A DNA stretch of 64,000 nt, taken from positions 2,232,001-2,296,000 of the forward strand of contig NC_079241.1 in NCBI RefSeq assembly GCF_028009165.1. Direction: 5' to 3'. How positions within the stretch are numbered: the first letter of the stretch is position 1; each line of letters begins with the position of its first letter. The notes under the pieces are model-generated. The model was not told the origin of the DNA, did not search any database, and saw only the letters and a list, made by a program, of their open reading frames with translations. A program made the translations under genes and the position numbers. This DNA comes from Akanthomyces muscarius (Eukaryota > Ascomycota > Sordariomycetes > Hypocreales > Cordycipitaceae). This document shows positions 35,803 through 46,002 of this stretch, one piece after another.

Positions 35803-37294
35803 TTATGCCTCTAGCATATCCATTTCGTCATCGCCGGCCAAGTCGTCCTCTGGCGGCTGGTCAATTCGTAAAAGTTCATGGTCCAAAGCCTCTTCAGCTG
35901 TCATGCGGCGATTTGGGTCCAGTTCCATACACCTCTCCAAGAAGCGCACGGCCTGCTGTTCCTCATCAGTCAAGGGCTTGTCGTCTGTTCGGCAGGTACT
36001 CCAGAGAATAATCTTCTCCATCGTAAAGCCCTGCTGTCCCACAGTGGGAATGGTGGTCTCGAAGACACAGCCGTGCATCAAGCCCGCGGCCTTCATTCTC
36101 TTGGACCCGAATATGGTGGCGATCTCAATCATAGCCTCAACATCATCAGCGGAATTGAAAAAGGGGAAGCGTTTCGACAAGATGGTAAGCAGAATAACAC
36201 CAGCTGACCAAATGTCAATCGCCGTGGTCTGCTCAGTGCATTTATACAGCACTTCGGGGGCGCGGAAGCCTCTGGTGCCTGCACGGTTGGCACGCCGTGA
36301 CGGGCGAGTGTCTGACTTGGGGTATCCAGCTTGTGCCGTCGTCGCGGTCTGCGCCCAAACCGAATTGGCTTGGCGGTGCTTGCGCGACTCTCGAGCTTCG
36401 TGGCAGAGGCAGGGCTTGCTGTCTGATCCTTCTCGCTCTGCCAATCCGAAATCTACCAATACTCCGTGTTGTGTAACGGGGTCGTAGAGAAAGTTGGTGG
36501 GCTTGATATCTCTATGCAGAATCCTGTGCTCATGGACACTCTTCAGAGCTGTAAAGAGTGATCTCAGGTAGATGGCAATATCGGGAATGGTCATGTCCCG
36601 AAAATAGGCACGGAAGTCTCCGTGACGAAAGTATGGCAGAATGGCTACTACCTGGTCTGTTTCACGGAATGCCGTGATGAGTGGGCAGACGGATGGGCAC
36701 TGTCGCAGATCGTGCAAGAGCTCGAGCTCGTTCAGGATGCGCGCGGGACTCGACGTGACGTAAATCTTCTTAATGGCGACAAATCGCGACTTCTTCTTGG
36801 CCCGCAGAGAATTCTGACTTGAATCCCGCTTCAAAGGCGGCGGTGTCCACTTCGCGCTATCATCTTCAAAGTCCCAATCGTTGTCGTAGTGGTCGTAGCG
36901 AATGTCCTCAGCTTTGAAGACGGTCGAGAAGGTACCTGAACATTGTTAGCTCTGCGCCGTCACAACCATGGTACGGACTGGGATGCGTACCCTCGCCGAT
37001 GCGCTTTATCAATCTGTATTTATCGTGGAATCCGGGAAAGTCTTTTTGCAGCTTGTCCATGTCTGCCTGGACACTGTCTTCAATATTTTCATCTTCGGAG
37101 CTGTCGTCATACTCGGCTTCCTCCTCCTCCTCCTCCTCCTCCTCTTCTTCTTCTTCAGGCTCCTCTGGCTGCTCGAATGCTGCAGGATCCAGATCTTCGA
37201 TATGGTCATCATCAAGCATCATCTCTGTTTCTTCAGTGGCTGCGTCTTCGTGGATGTCGAAGGTCTCGGGCCGTTGATGCATTGCCATGGTCAT
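35803..37294 (-). CDS. cdc7: Cdc7/Hsk1 serine-threonine kinase (DDK catalytic subunit, 478 aa)
   Basis: Minus strand, two exons, 37294-36991 and 36935-35803, with a 55-bp intron (phase 1) inside the glycine-rich loop (RIGEGTFSTVF). The product is the catalytic subunit of Dbf4-dependent kinase, which phosphorylates the MCM helicase to fire replication origins in the nucleus. Kinase landmarks are the lysine in VAIKK (about residue 157), HRDIKPTNF with catalytic Asp about 244, DFG about 263-265, and RAGTRGFRAPEV. A Cdc7-type insert lies between DFG and APE, carrying Cys/His and basic residues. The N-terminus is acidic, with a run of about 14 Glu encoded by GAG/GAA triplets (CTC-rich on the plus strand near 37120-37160). 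The frame is open upstream, but ATG 37294 fits the family. It is divergent from CND1. Confidence 0.93.
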
Positions 37295-37740
37295 TGTGGC
37301 GATTAAGCGAAGCTTTAGTCGGCCAGCCTGCTGAGCTGAGAAAATACTATCCTTTAAGTGCACGATTGGTTCGAACAAGTATGCCTGCCAACAGTCAACG
37401 CCCAGACTCCGAAGCTTGTATGCCAATCTGTAGTGCAGCTGTCTCTTTAGCGGTCGGTGGTTGACACGCGCCTGGGTCCGATGCACCCCACCACTTAGGT
37501 AGTGGGTGGGTGGGTGTCGCGTCCAAACAAAACAAAAACATCGGTTGCCCAGGGACCTCCACTCAATCATCAGTAATTCACGGCCTTGCGCATCCCAACA
37601 CGGTTTTCAACATACGCCAAACTGGCCCTGCCGAATTACTAACAAGCAGGGAGACCATTTCTTTCTTTACACCTTATTGTCTGCTTGACCCGACCGACGA
37701 CAGCGCACTCGCCCCTGTGCGCTGTGATATAAACATCAAC
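37295..37740. promoter_or_regulatory. shared divergent promoter of CDC7 and CND1
   Basis: 446 bp between two cell-cycle genes' start codons, so some control elements are probably shared. I saw no perfect ACGCGT (MCB) box; ACGCG occurs only as fragments. Confidence 0.6.
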
Positions 37741-40700
37741 ATGGCGACAGTCAACTTTGACATAAATGATGCGCTGAAGCATTACATGTCGGATCCCACG
37801 GCTATCCCCACGCCGGAAGCCGATGGATCTCTTTTCGACTGCGAAAATGACCCTGAGGCTCTCACAGTCCAGGTCATCAACCCGGTGCTGAATCCGATCG
37901 TGGATGCTATCGCAGATAACCCCGACGCGATCATGCGCGCTACCAACGTGGATTCGTTGCAGTTTCTGCTAAAGTAGGTAGTCATTGGCCGACTGCGTGG
38001 TTTCTCATTAGTCTAACACGTATATTTGCTAGATATACGCAATACATTTCGCCACATGCCCTCAGCAAGATATTCGATGTTGTCATGAGTGGTCTTAGTG
38101 CCGAAGCCGACGCAGTAAACAACGACATCGACTCTCCTGACGAGCAAGACGCGCTCGTACACCATAAACAGCTGCTTGAAATATATGCATTCTTGCTGCA
38201 ATGGACCATTGCTGGAGTAGAGGCAAAAGCGGCAGAGAAGTCCTCGAATGCCCCTTTGGCGCGAGGGCGCGCAAAGCCGAAGAAGGGCGCAGCCAAGGAC
38301 GAGGTCTGGGACTCTGCAACACAACTTCAGGCAGCTTTAGACATCATGTGCAAGGTCCTGAAGCTGAAGCTATCCAAGATTTTCCTCACGACCAGCGAGC
38401 GCGACACCTTTATCAGTCTTCTCACCCGGCCTGTGTACATGGTTCTTGAGAGTGAACAAAGAGTCAAGACGACTTCCATTCGCATGCACAGCTTCAAGGT
38501 CCTTTGCATGGCCGTCAAGAACCATGGCCATGGTTATGGTAGGGTCTCCTAGTATGCTGGCACCTTGCTGAAATGCTAATCGTTGCAGCTGCGCAAATCA
38601 ATGTTATTCAAAACCTCACCTATTTCGAGCACCTGTCCGAACCGATGGCGGAATTTCTCCACATTCTTGCCGATACATACGACTACCCCCAGCTTGCTGA
38701 CGAGGTTCTCAGAGAGCTGAGCAACAAAGAATTCAATTCCAACGATACTAAAGGCCCGAAGTCGGTCTCAAGTTTTATCGCGAAGATCTCGGAGCTGGCT
38801 CCCAGAATTGTTATCAAGCAAATGACCATGCTTGCAAAGCAATTGGATAGTGAGGTATGCGATATTGTAATCTGCGTCTTCTTTTACGATATGCTAAACG
38901 CCATAGTCTTACACCCTCCGCTGTGCTCTTATCGAGGTGTGTGGCAACATGATTGCGCATCTGAGCATCCAAGATGAGCGTAGCGAAAACCACAAAACGC
39001 AGCTCAACGCATTCTTTGATGTGCTGGAGGAGCGATTCCTTGATATCAACCCGTACTGCCGATGCCGTGCCTTGCAAGTTTACATGAAGCTGTGCGATCT
39101 TGAACAGAAGTTTCCCAAGAGAAGACAGAAAGCCGCCGAGCTTGCCTGCCGTAGCTTGGAGGACAAGAGCAGCAATGTGCGCAGAAACGCCATCAAACTT
39201 CTGGGCACCCTTATTAAGACCCATCCTTTCACTGTCATGCACGGTGCTCAGCTGTCGAGAAAGGAGTGGCAAGCTCGCCACGACAAAGTCGAGGAAGAGC
39301 TTAATGCCCTGAAACCGCCTCCCGGAATGCCAGGGTTCGGGGACGAAAATGCAGAGGGCAACGTCGACAACGAACTTCTTGATGAGCAAACTCAAGTCGA
39401 GTCACCCAAGAAGCCGTCGGAAATGACGGACGAGCAGAAGCTTGCCGCCATTAAGAAGGCTCAAGAAGAGGCTGCCACCGGCGAAGCTATCGAGAAGTTC
39501 ACACTGACAAGGAGATATTATAACGAGGCTCTCAAGTTCATCGACGTCCTTCACGATGCCACTGGCATTATCTGCCAGTTACTTGGCTCGCGCAACAAGA
39601 GCGAGGTCATCGAAGCTATTGACTATTTCGAGGTCGGTGACGCTTACAACATTGAGCAAAACAAGGTCGGTATTCGACGCATGTTGCGGCTCATTTGGAC
39701 GAAGGGCAACAGCGACGAAGGCAAGGGCGTTCAGACCCATTTGATTGAGTGCTACAGGCGTCTTTTCTTCGAGGCTCCTGACTCTTTCAGCTCCAACGAT
39801 GCTGCCAATTACATTGCTCGCAACATGATCAGTCTGACGTTTGGCGCCACTTCCGCTGAGCTCACTTCGCTGGAGCAGCTACTCGCCACTATGATGAAGG
39901 GCGGCATCATCCCCGACGTTGTTGTTTCTAAGCTATGGCAAGTCTATGGCGTTCAGAAGCGCGAGATCTCGAAGACACAGCGTCGTGGCGCTATCATTGT
40001 CCTGGGAATGCTTGCAACTGCTAACCCTGAGATCGTTGTTGGCGAAATTGAGACTATGCTCAGAACCGGTCTTGGAGCTCATGGCCGCAATGACCTTCAG
40101 TTGGCGAAGTACACATGTATCGCTCTCAGGCGAATCAATCCTCTCGGTCGCAATGCCAAGGACTCGACTATCAAGTTCTCGCGACTGCCAAACGACCACG
40201 CTGTCTGTGTCCGATTAGCTGCCATCACTGAAGTGCAGTCTGAGAGCAAGGAGTGGTATGGCGTGGCAGAGCAAGCCATCAATGCCATCTATGCTGTCTC
40301 CAAGCACCCAGACACATTATGCTCCAACATTCTCCGTCGCAAGACCAGATACGTTTTTAGCAACCCGCAGTCTCGCCCTGCCTCGCGCGATGAGACCCAG
40401 GCCATCGACATGACCACGGTTGAGAAGCCCCGCAAGCGTGATAATGCTGTTGCTCTCTCTCAGCTACTTTTCATTGTCGGCCATGTCGCTATTAAGCAAA
40501 TAGTGCATCTGGAACTCTGCGAGCTTGACTTCAAGCGTAGGAAGCAAGAAAAGGAGAAGCAGGCGCAGGCGCAGGCCGAGAAGGAGAAGCAGGAAGGTGA
40601 TGAGCTTGATCTGATTGGCGGAACTACAGAAGACGACTTCACGGAAGCGATGACGCACATTCGAGAGCGTGAGCTCTTGTATGGCCCAAGCTCACTGCTG

Positions 40701-41488
40701 GCAACATTCGGACCACTTGTGTCGGAGGTCTGCGCCAACAACACAACATATGCCGACAAGGGTCTCCAAGCCGCGGCCACGCTGTGCTTGGCCAAGCTCA
40801 TGTGCGTGTCGTCGGAGTACTGCGAAACGAATCTGCCTCTCTTGATCACGATTATGGAGCGCTCGCCAGACGCCACAGTGCGCTCAAACGCCGTCATTGC
40901 GCTTGGCGACATGGCAGTCTGCTTCAACCACCTCATTGATGAGAATACTGACTTCCTCTACCGCCGACTTGCAGATGATGATGTATCTGTCAAGCGAACT
41001 TGTCTCATGACTTTGACATTCCTCATCTTGGCCGGTCAGGTCAAAGTCAAGGGTCAACTCGGTGAGATGGCCAAGTGCCTTGAGGACGAGGATCGCAGAA
41101 TTGCGGATCTTGCGCGGATGTTTTTTACCGAGCTCAGCACAAAGGACAATGCGGTTTACAACCACTTTGTGGATATGTTCAGTCTACTTAGTGCTGGCCA
41201 TATGGACGAGGAGAGCTTCAAGAGAATCGTCAAGTTCCTCCTTGGCTTTGTTGAAAAGGTATGTCGTTATATACGAGCGTGCGTATGGCCCCTCGCAGGT
41301 GCTAACAGCGGTCATAGGACAAGCATGCAAAGCAATTGGCCGAGAAGCTGGCGGCTCGGCTTGCGCGCTGCGATACCGAGCGACAGTGGAACGATGTGGC
41401 TTTCGCGCTGGGCTTGCTCCCGCACAAGAATGAAGAGATCACAAAGCAGGTTTCTGAAGGCTTTAAGCTGGTGCAGGCCACTGCTTGA
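37741..41488 (+). CDS. cnd1: condensin complex non-SMC subunit 1 (Cnd1/Ycs4/CAP-D2, 1175 aa)
   Basis: Five exons: 37741-37973, 38033-38538, 38589-38854, 38907-41258 and 41318-41488. The total is 1175 aa, close to yeast Ycs4. It is a HEAT-repeat subunit of condensin that binds the Smc2/Smc4 ATPase heads and chromatin to compact mitotic chromosomes. The N-terminal condensin domain (residues about 70-250), the repeated helical pairs, and the conserved stretch NPYCRCRALQVYMKLC with SSNVRRNAIKLLG are present. In the C-terminal half, the Cnd1 signature DATVRSNAVIALGDMAVCFN and the following HEAT pairs (DDVSVKRTCLMTLTFLIL) are intact. A basic and acidic linker lies around residues 870-910. All introns are 50-60 bp, GT-AG and in frame. 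Confidence 0.95.
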
Positions 41489-41704
41489 GCAAAGGTGGTG
41501 CTCTTGTATATATATGTGATGAATTATGGACGGTCGCAGATGATGGGTTCTATTTCAATAGCTATCTAATTTTGACTGAAATAAGGTTTAATGCGAACTG
41601 ATACCTTGGGTTTGTTTTCACGGACGGTTTGATGACGCTGACTGCGGACGACGTAGCGTGACAAGGTTGAATTTAGATAAGTGCACAACACGGAAGCGCA
41701 ACGT

Positions 41705-41763
41705 GTGCTACCACACGCAGTGTGGTAGATTCATGGCCGACTACATCCAAGCAGTGGTAGCAC
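41705..41763. repeat. nested inverted repeats (CTACCACAC/GTGTGGTAG and GTGCTACCAC/GTGGTAGCAC)
   Basis: CTACCACAC (41708-41716) and GTGTGGTAG (41720-41728) form a perfect 9-bp stem with a 3-nt loop. GTGCTACCAC (41705-41714) is also perfectly complementary to GTGGTAGCAC at 41754-41763, so two alternative hairpins can form. It lies about 220 bp after the CND1 stop. Confidence 0.65.
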
Positions 41764-41863
41764 TTTTTTGCCTGATTTGGGTTGTTGATGAGGACAAGTC
41801 TCATGTAACACGAGTGCAGGGTAGGTAGGCCAAGCATTGATGGGTGGTTTCTTTGCTTTGTAC

Positions 41864-41880
41864 TACCAGTAGTACTGGTA
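41864..41880. repeat. short inverted repeat TACCAGT-AGT-ACTGGTA
   Basis: A perfect 7-bp inverted repeat with a 3-nt spacer, downstream of the larger pair. Noncoding. Confidence 0.55.
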
Positions 41881-42955
41881 CGCCAATGACTCCTCCTCCC
41901 CCACCAACAGAGCTTCCAAGTTGCACACGAAAAATGCCTAGTGGTTGCACGGGTACTAAAGGCGTCAGAATCCAGCCCCTTTAGAGGGTCAAAGTTATTG
42001 ATACAAAGGAGGGACGTGGATCAACAATGGCCAACACGTGGCACTAGATGCATGATAGCACTAGAGGCGTCAGCGTAGTTTTGCAATCACCTTTATAGCC
42101 GTCTAATGTCCGCTTCTGATGGTTGCAAGGCGTTATTACTTTGCTTTACAGTAGTTACCTGCAAGGCCAACCGACAGAGGAGCTTGATATTGAGGGCCAG
42201 GTAGCTTGTTCCTGCTAGCACCAAACCTTGCCACGCCACGCCGGGTCGCAACAGGCGAGCCCCATAACTCTGTCCATTGGTCTCCTTTGGTGACTGGGTC
42301 GATGATGGCCATTTGGACAGAAACACTCCCATGGCGTGGCATTTCTTTTGGGCGTGATGGCTGATGAAAAAAAAAAGGGACAGGCCAGCAGCACTGAATC
42401 AGTCAGGCCCAGGCAGCGAGCGAGCGAGTCACCCATTTCCGTTTCGCTGCATCCGGCGTCACGTGGTACAGCCACACGAGACAGGCAGCCACCGACTGAG
42501 TCTGCATGCACCAGCCCGGTCCCTCCCTTGCGCTATGGAAGCACTGGCGCCACAGGAGGCCACGCCATGTACCAACGTGCGTTGCGCAAGTCGAGGAGCA
42601 AGGCAAGCAAGGCTGCACCCTTGGTTGAGGTCGCACACAGTACCTAGGTAGACAGCTCACTGCCCATTGGCTGTTAGCTCCGCTACCCGTCATAGGAGGC
42701 ACCCGGCGCAGAGGCGAAACCCACTGTGCAGCGACGAACGAGTACTAAAGTGGTCGTCTGCCCGCCCACCTTCAGGCCGGCCGGCCGCCTCCAGTCCAGC
42801 CGCTTTCGGGAAACTACTAAGGTAGCCAAGCACCAGGCAGGAAGCTTTGCCTTGTAAAAAGCGCCAAGCTCTCCCGTTTGTCCAGCGCTCCCAGTTTGCC
42901 AGCCAAAGCTCTCGCCCCAGCTCCAAGCAGCTCCACCAAATCTTTTTCGCAGCAA

Positions 42956-42974
42956 CCCCCCCCCCCCCCCCCCC
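42956..42974 (+). repeat. poly-C run of 19
   Basis: Nineteen consecutive cytosines about 400 bp before the FCP1 start, followed by GGG. It is prone to length variation and assembly error. Confidence 0.8.
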
Positions 42975-43370
42975 GGGCTCTCAAATCACAACTAAACAGT
43001 CTGGCATTGGTCCGCAGCGCGTCGCATCCAGAAACGTCACCGCGCCATCGGATTTTCCCACGTCTTGCATTGCTGCTACGCATTGGTACTTGCAGGGCCC
43101 ATCCTTCCACCTCCTGCTCGCACCTCCCCATCACCGCTGCCCGACACGGGCCATGGGCAGCATCGAAAAGCTACAAGACCGCGCAAACGACAAACCGACA
43201 AGAGGACGGAAATAAACACCTGACCCGTACGTGTCCATCGCATGCATCGTCCTGACAGAACCAAGCTCGTTGCACCGATAAACAGACCGGCTAACTCGCG
43301 ACTGCAGGATCCGGCTGGTTGTCACCATCACGCAATCGGGCGCCTCCGGACAGCGTCCTCATCCAACACA

Positions 43371-45692
43371 ATGTACGACAAGGTGGTATCACTAGGCTCG
43401 CGCCTGCACTACCCAATCACAATCACGAAGCTTGTCAAATCTCCTGGCGATACGATCAAGAAGCAGGAAAACATCATAGAATACAAGTTTTCATGGCGGC
43501 GCAAAGTCGGCGACGATACCTGGGTCGACGAGACTACTTATACCGAGTATGACAGCCCTGCCGAGGGCAAGCTCAAAGAATGGCGCATCAAGGAGGGCCA
43601 GGTCATCGCTGCCGACATTCCCTGCATGACGGTCGAGGAAGCCTGCGGCCACGAGGTGCAGATACAGGGAATGTGCAGTCTCTGCGGCGCTGACATGACC
43701 GAAACCAACTGGGCGTCCGAACAGCGCGATTCCGAGCGCGCCATGATCAACATGACTCACGACCAGACAGGCCTCATGGTCAGCGCGAGCGTCGCCAAAA
43801 AAGCCGAACACGACACGCAAAAGCGACTGCTACGACAGCGCAAGCTCAGCCTTGTTGTCGATCTGGACCAGACCATAATTCACGCCTGCATCGAACCAAC
43901 AGTCGGCGAATGGCAGCGAGACCCATCAAATCCTAACCACAGTGCCGTCAAGGACGTCAAGAGCTTTCAGCTCAACGATGACGGCCCGCGTGGCCTGGCC
44001 TCGGGCTGCACATATTACATCAAGCTACGACCCGGCCTGAAGGAGTTTCTGGAAGAAGTGGCTAAAATGTACGAGCTCCACGTCTATACCATGGGTACCC
44101 GTGCCTACGCACTGAATATTGCGAAAATCGTGGACCCTGATCGAAAATTGTTCGGCAATCGTGTCATCAGCCGAGACGAAAACGGCAGCATCACATCCAA
44201 GAGCTTGGCTCGCCTGTTCCCCGTCAGCACGGACATGGTAGTCATTATTGATGACCGAGCCGATGTCTGGCCTATGAACCGGCCCAATCTCATCAAGGTT
44301 GTGCCATACGACTTTTTTAAGGGCATTGGTGACATCAACGGCAGCTTTCTGCCCAAGCGCCAAGATCTCTTGCCTGCCCCAACCAAGTCCAATGGCGCTG
44401 CGAAAGCAGCAGCCGACGGCGTGAGCAAGAAAAAGTCACCGATCGACGATGTTGCTCGCCTACAGGAGGATTCTAGTCTGGAGGACCAGGCTGCCGAGCA
44501 AGAGAAGACTCTAGAAAAGCAGCTGACCGACAGACCATTGCTGCATATGCAGGAAGAACTAGACAAGGAAGATGAAAAGACTGCGCAGGAGACAGATGGC
44601 GCAGATGCCGGCCCGCCACCTCAGCGACACAATGTCCTTAGCGACGACGATGAAGAGCTGGTCGCTCTCCAAGACCACCTCACAGACATCCACACATCCT
44701 TTTACGAAACATACGACCGCAGACGAGGCGAGCGCCAGGAGGCTCAGCCGACACATCCGCCTAGTAACAGCAACGCACATCGTAGGCCTTCCGTGGATGA
44801 TGGTGTGGACCTGTCCATGGTGCCCGACGTCGGCGACATTTTGGACGAGATCAAGTCAAATGTGCTTTCTGGCCTCGTCATTGTGCTGTCCGGACTTGTA
44901 CCACTCGGTGTCCCAGTCGAAGAGTCTGAAATAGGAATGCAAGCTCAATCCTTTGGCGCTCAGGTATTGAACGTGGTATCGAAGCGCGTCACGCATCTCG
45001 TTGTCTCCACGTCGACTCCGCGCACAAACAAAGTCCAACAGGCTGCAAAAATATCCAGCATCAAGATTGTGAACCAAAGCTGGCTCACAGACTGCCTCAG
45101 CCAATGGCGGCGCCTCGACGAAAGCCCTTACTACCTTGCCATCTTGGACGCAGATCGCGAAAAGTCAAATGACACAACAGAGCCCACCTCTGAGGCTGAG
45201 GAGGCAGACACGGAAGCCAAGGATCTCAAAGACTTTGACTGGGATATGGCGGACAAGGACTTGCAAGACTTCTTGGAAGATGACGAAGAGGGTGACTCCG
45301 AACTAGATGGCGGCAACGATGGCGACGATTCACACATTGACAGCGGATCAATAACTGAGAGTGACAGCGACGCTTCTGACAGCGCACGGAAGAAGGGGCA
45401 TAAGCGCAAAGCTGGCGAGGCCAAGGTCGACGAAGGCGACTCGGACACAGACGGGAGCGTCGCGGGCGAGAGTGTATTGGCTAAGAAACAGCGCCTGTCT
45501 CGCAGCCGTGGCACCTCGGCTCTACGATCCGTACAGTCGTCCAACGACAACCTGGCCGGCGCTGGCGAGAACGGAGCTCTGTCGCGGCCCAATGGCCAGG
45601 AGGAGCAAGCAAATGCAGACGAAGAGCTTGGCTTCGACGAGGAAGATCTGGAGAGAGATCTGTTGGCTGAATTGGAAGCGGCAGAAGACTGA
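43371..45692 (+). CDS. fcp1: RNA polymerase II CTD phosphatase FCP1 (773 aa)
   Basis: A single exon of 774 codons including stop. Fcp1 removes phosphate from Ser2/Ser5 of the Rpb1 C-terminal repeats in the nucleus, recycling polymerase after transcription. The FCP1 homology domain carries the catalytic DxDxT motif, DLDQT, at residues 164-168. Conserved LRPGLKEFLEE, YTMGTRAYA and VVIIDDRADVW follow. A BRCT domain covers about residues 497-590 (VLSGLVIVLSGL...THLVVST...SWLTDC). The C-terminal tail is highly acidic and Ser-rich, ending in EEDLERDLLAELEAAED, which suits TFIIF binding. The frame is open upstream to an ATG at 43242, but ATG 43371 has the better context (CAACACAATG) and matches the family N-terminus. 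Confidence 0.96.
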   Translation: MYDKVVSLGSRLHYPITITKLVKSPGDTIKKQENIIEYKFSWRRKVGDDTWVDETTYTEYDSPAEGKLKEWRIKEGQVIAADIPCMTVEEACGHEVQIQGMCSLCGADMTETNWASEQRDSERAMINMTHDQTGLMVSASVAKKAEHDTQKRLLRQRKLSLVVDLDQTIIHACIEPTVGEWQRDPSNPNHSAVKDVKSFQLNDDGPRGLASGCTYYIKLRPGLKEFLEEVAKMYELHVYTMGTRAYALNIAKIVDPDRKLFGNRVISRDENGSITSKSLARLFPVSTDMVVIIDDRADVWPMNRPNLIKVVPYDFFKGIGDINGSFLPKRQDLLPAPTKSNGAAKAAADGVSKKKSPIDDVARLQEDSSLEDQAAEQEKTLEKQLTDRPLLHMQEELDKEDEKTAQETDGADAGPPPQRHNVLSDDDEELVALQDHLTDIHTSFYETYDRRRGERQEAQPTHPPSNSNAHRRPSVDDGVDLSMVPDVGDILDEIKSNVLSGLVIVLSGLVPLGVPVEESEIGMQAQSFGAQVLNVVSKRVTHLVVSTSTPRTNKVQQAAKISSIKIVNQSWLTDCLSQWRRLDESPYYLAILDADREKSNDTTEPTSEAEEADTEAKDLKDFDWDMADKDLQDFLEDDEEGDSELDGGNDGDDSHIDSGSITESDSDASDSARKKGHKRKAGEAKVDEGDSDTDGSVAGESVLAKKQRLSRSRGTSALRSVQSSNDNLAGAGENGALSRPNGQEEQANADEELGFDEEDLERDLLAELEAAED

Positions 45693-46002
45693 ACAAGCCC
45701 TGGAATGATTTTGGCAAGCGTGTTTTGCCCTTGAATTTTGCTACTTGTTTCGGTCCATTTCATGTTTTTTTTTTCTGTATTCATCTCTGCCCTGAATATA
45801 AATAGGCGAAACGGCATTATCTGGTGTTTGGGAGCGCGCAAGGCTGGCGACGGGTTGTATCATGGATCATTTTCTGTACCTATCAAGTGGATTACGGGCA
45901 CAACCTGCACAAAAATATGTATTTTTCCTATTTGAACTGCCCCAAAATCTTTGTGATGTTAGCTATCTCGGGCTAACGGCCTAGGCGCGGCTCGTCCAAT
46001 GC
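45693..46002. other. convergent 3' region between FCP1 and the beta-lactamase-like gene
   Basis: 310 bp of 3' UTR-like, T-rich sequence. Nothing else is seen. Confidence 0.55.

Larger units (their letters stand above)
41489..43370. other. intergenic region between CND1 and FCP1
   Basis: About 1.9 kb with several short inverted repeats just after CND1, and GC-rich, C-run-containing sequence before FCP1. ORFs on both strands are short and overlap each other; none has protein-family features. Confidence 0.5.
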
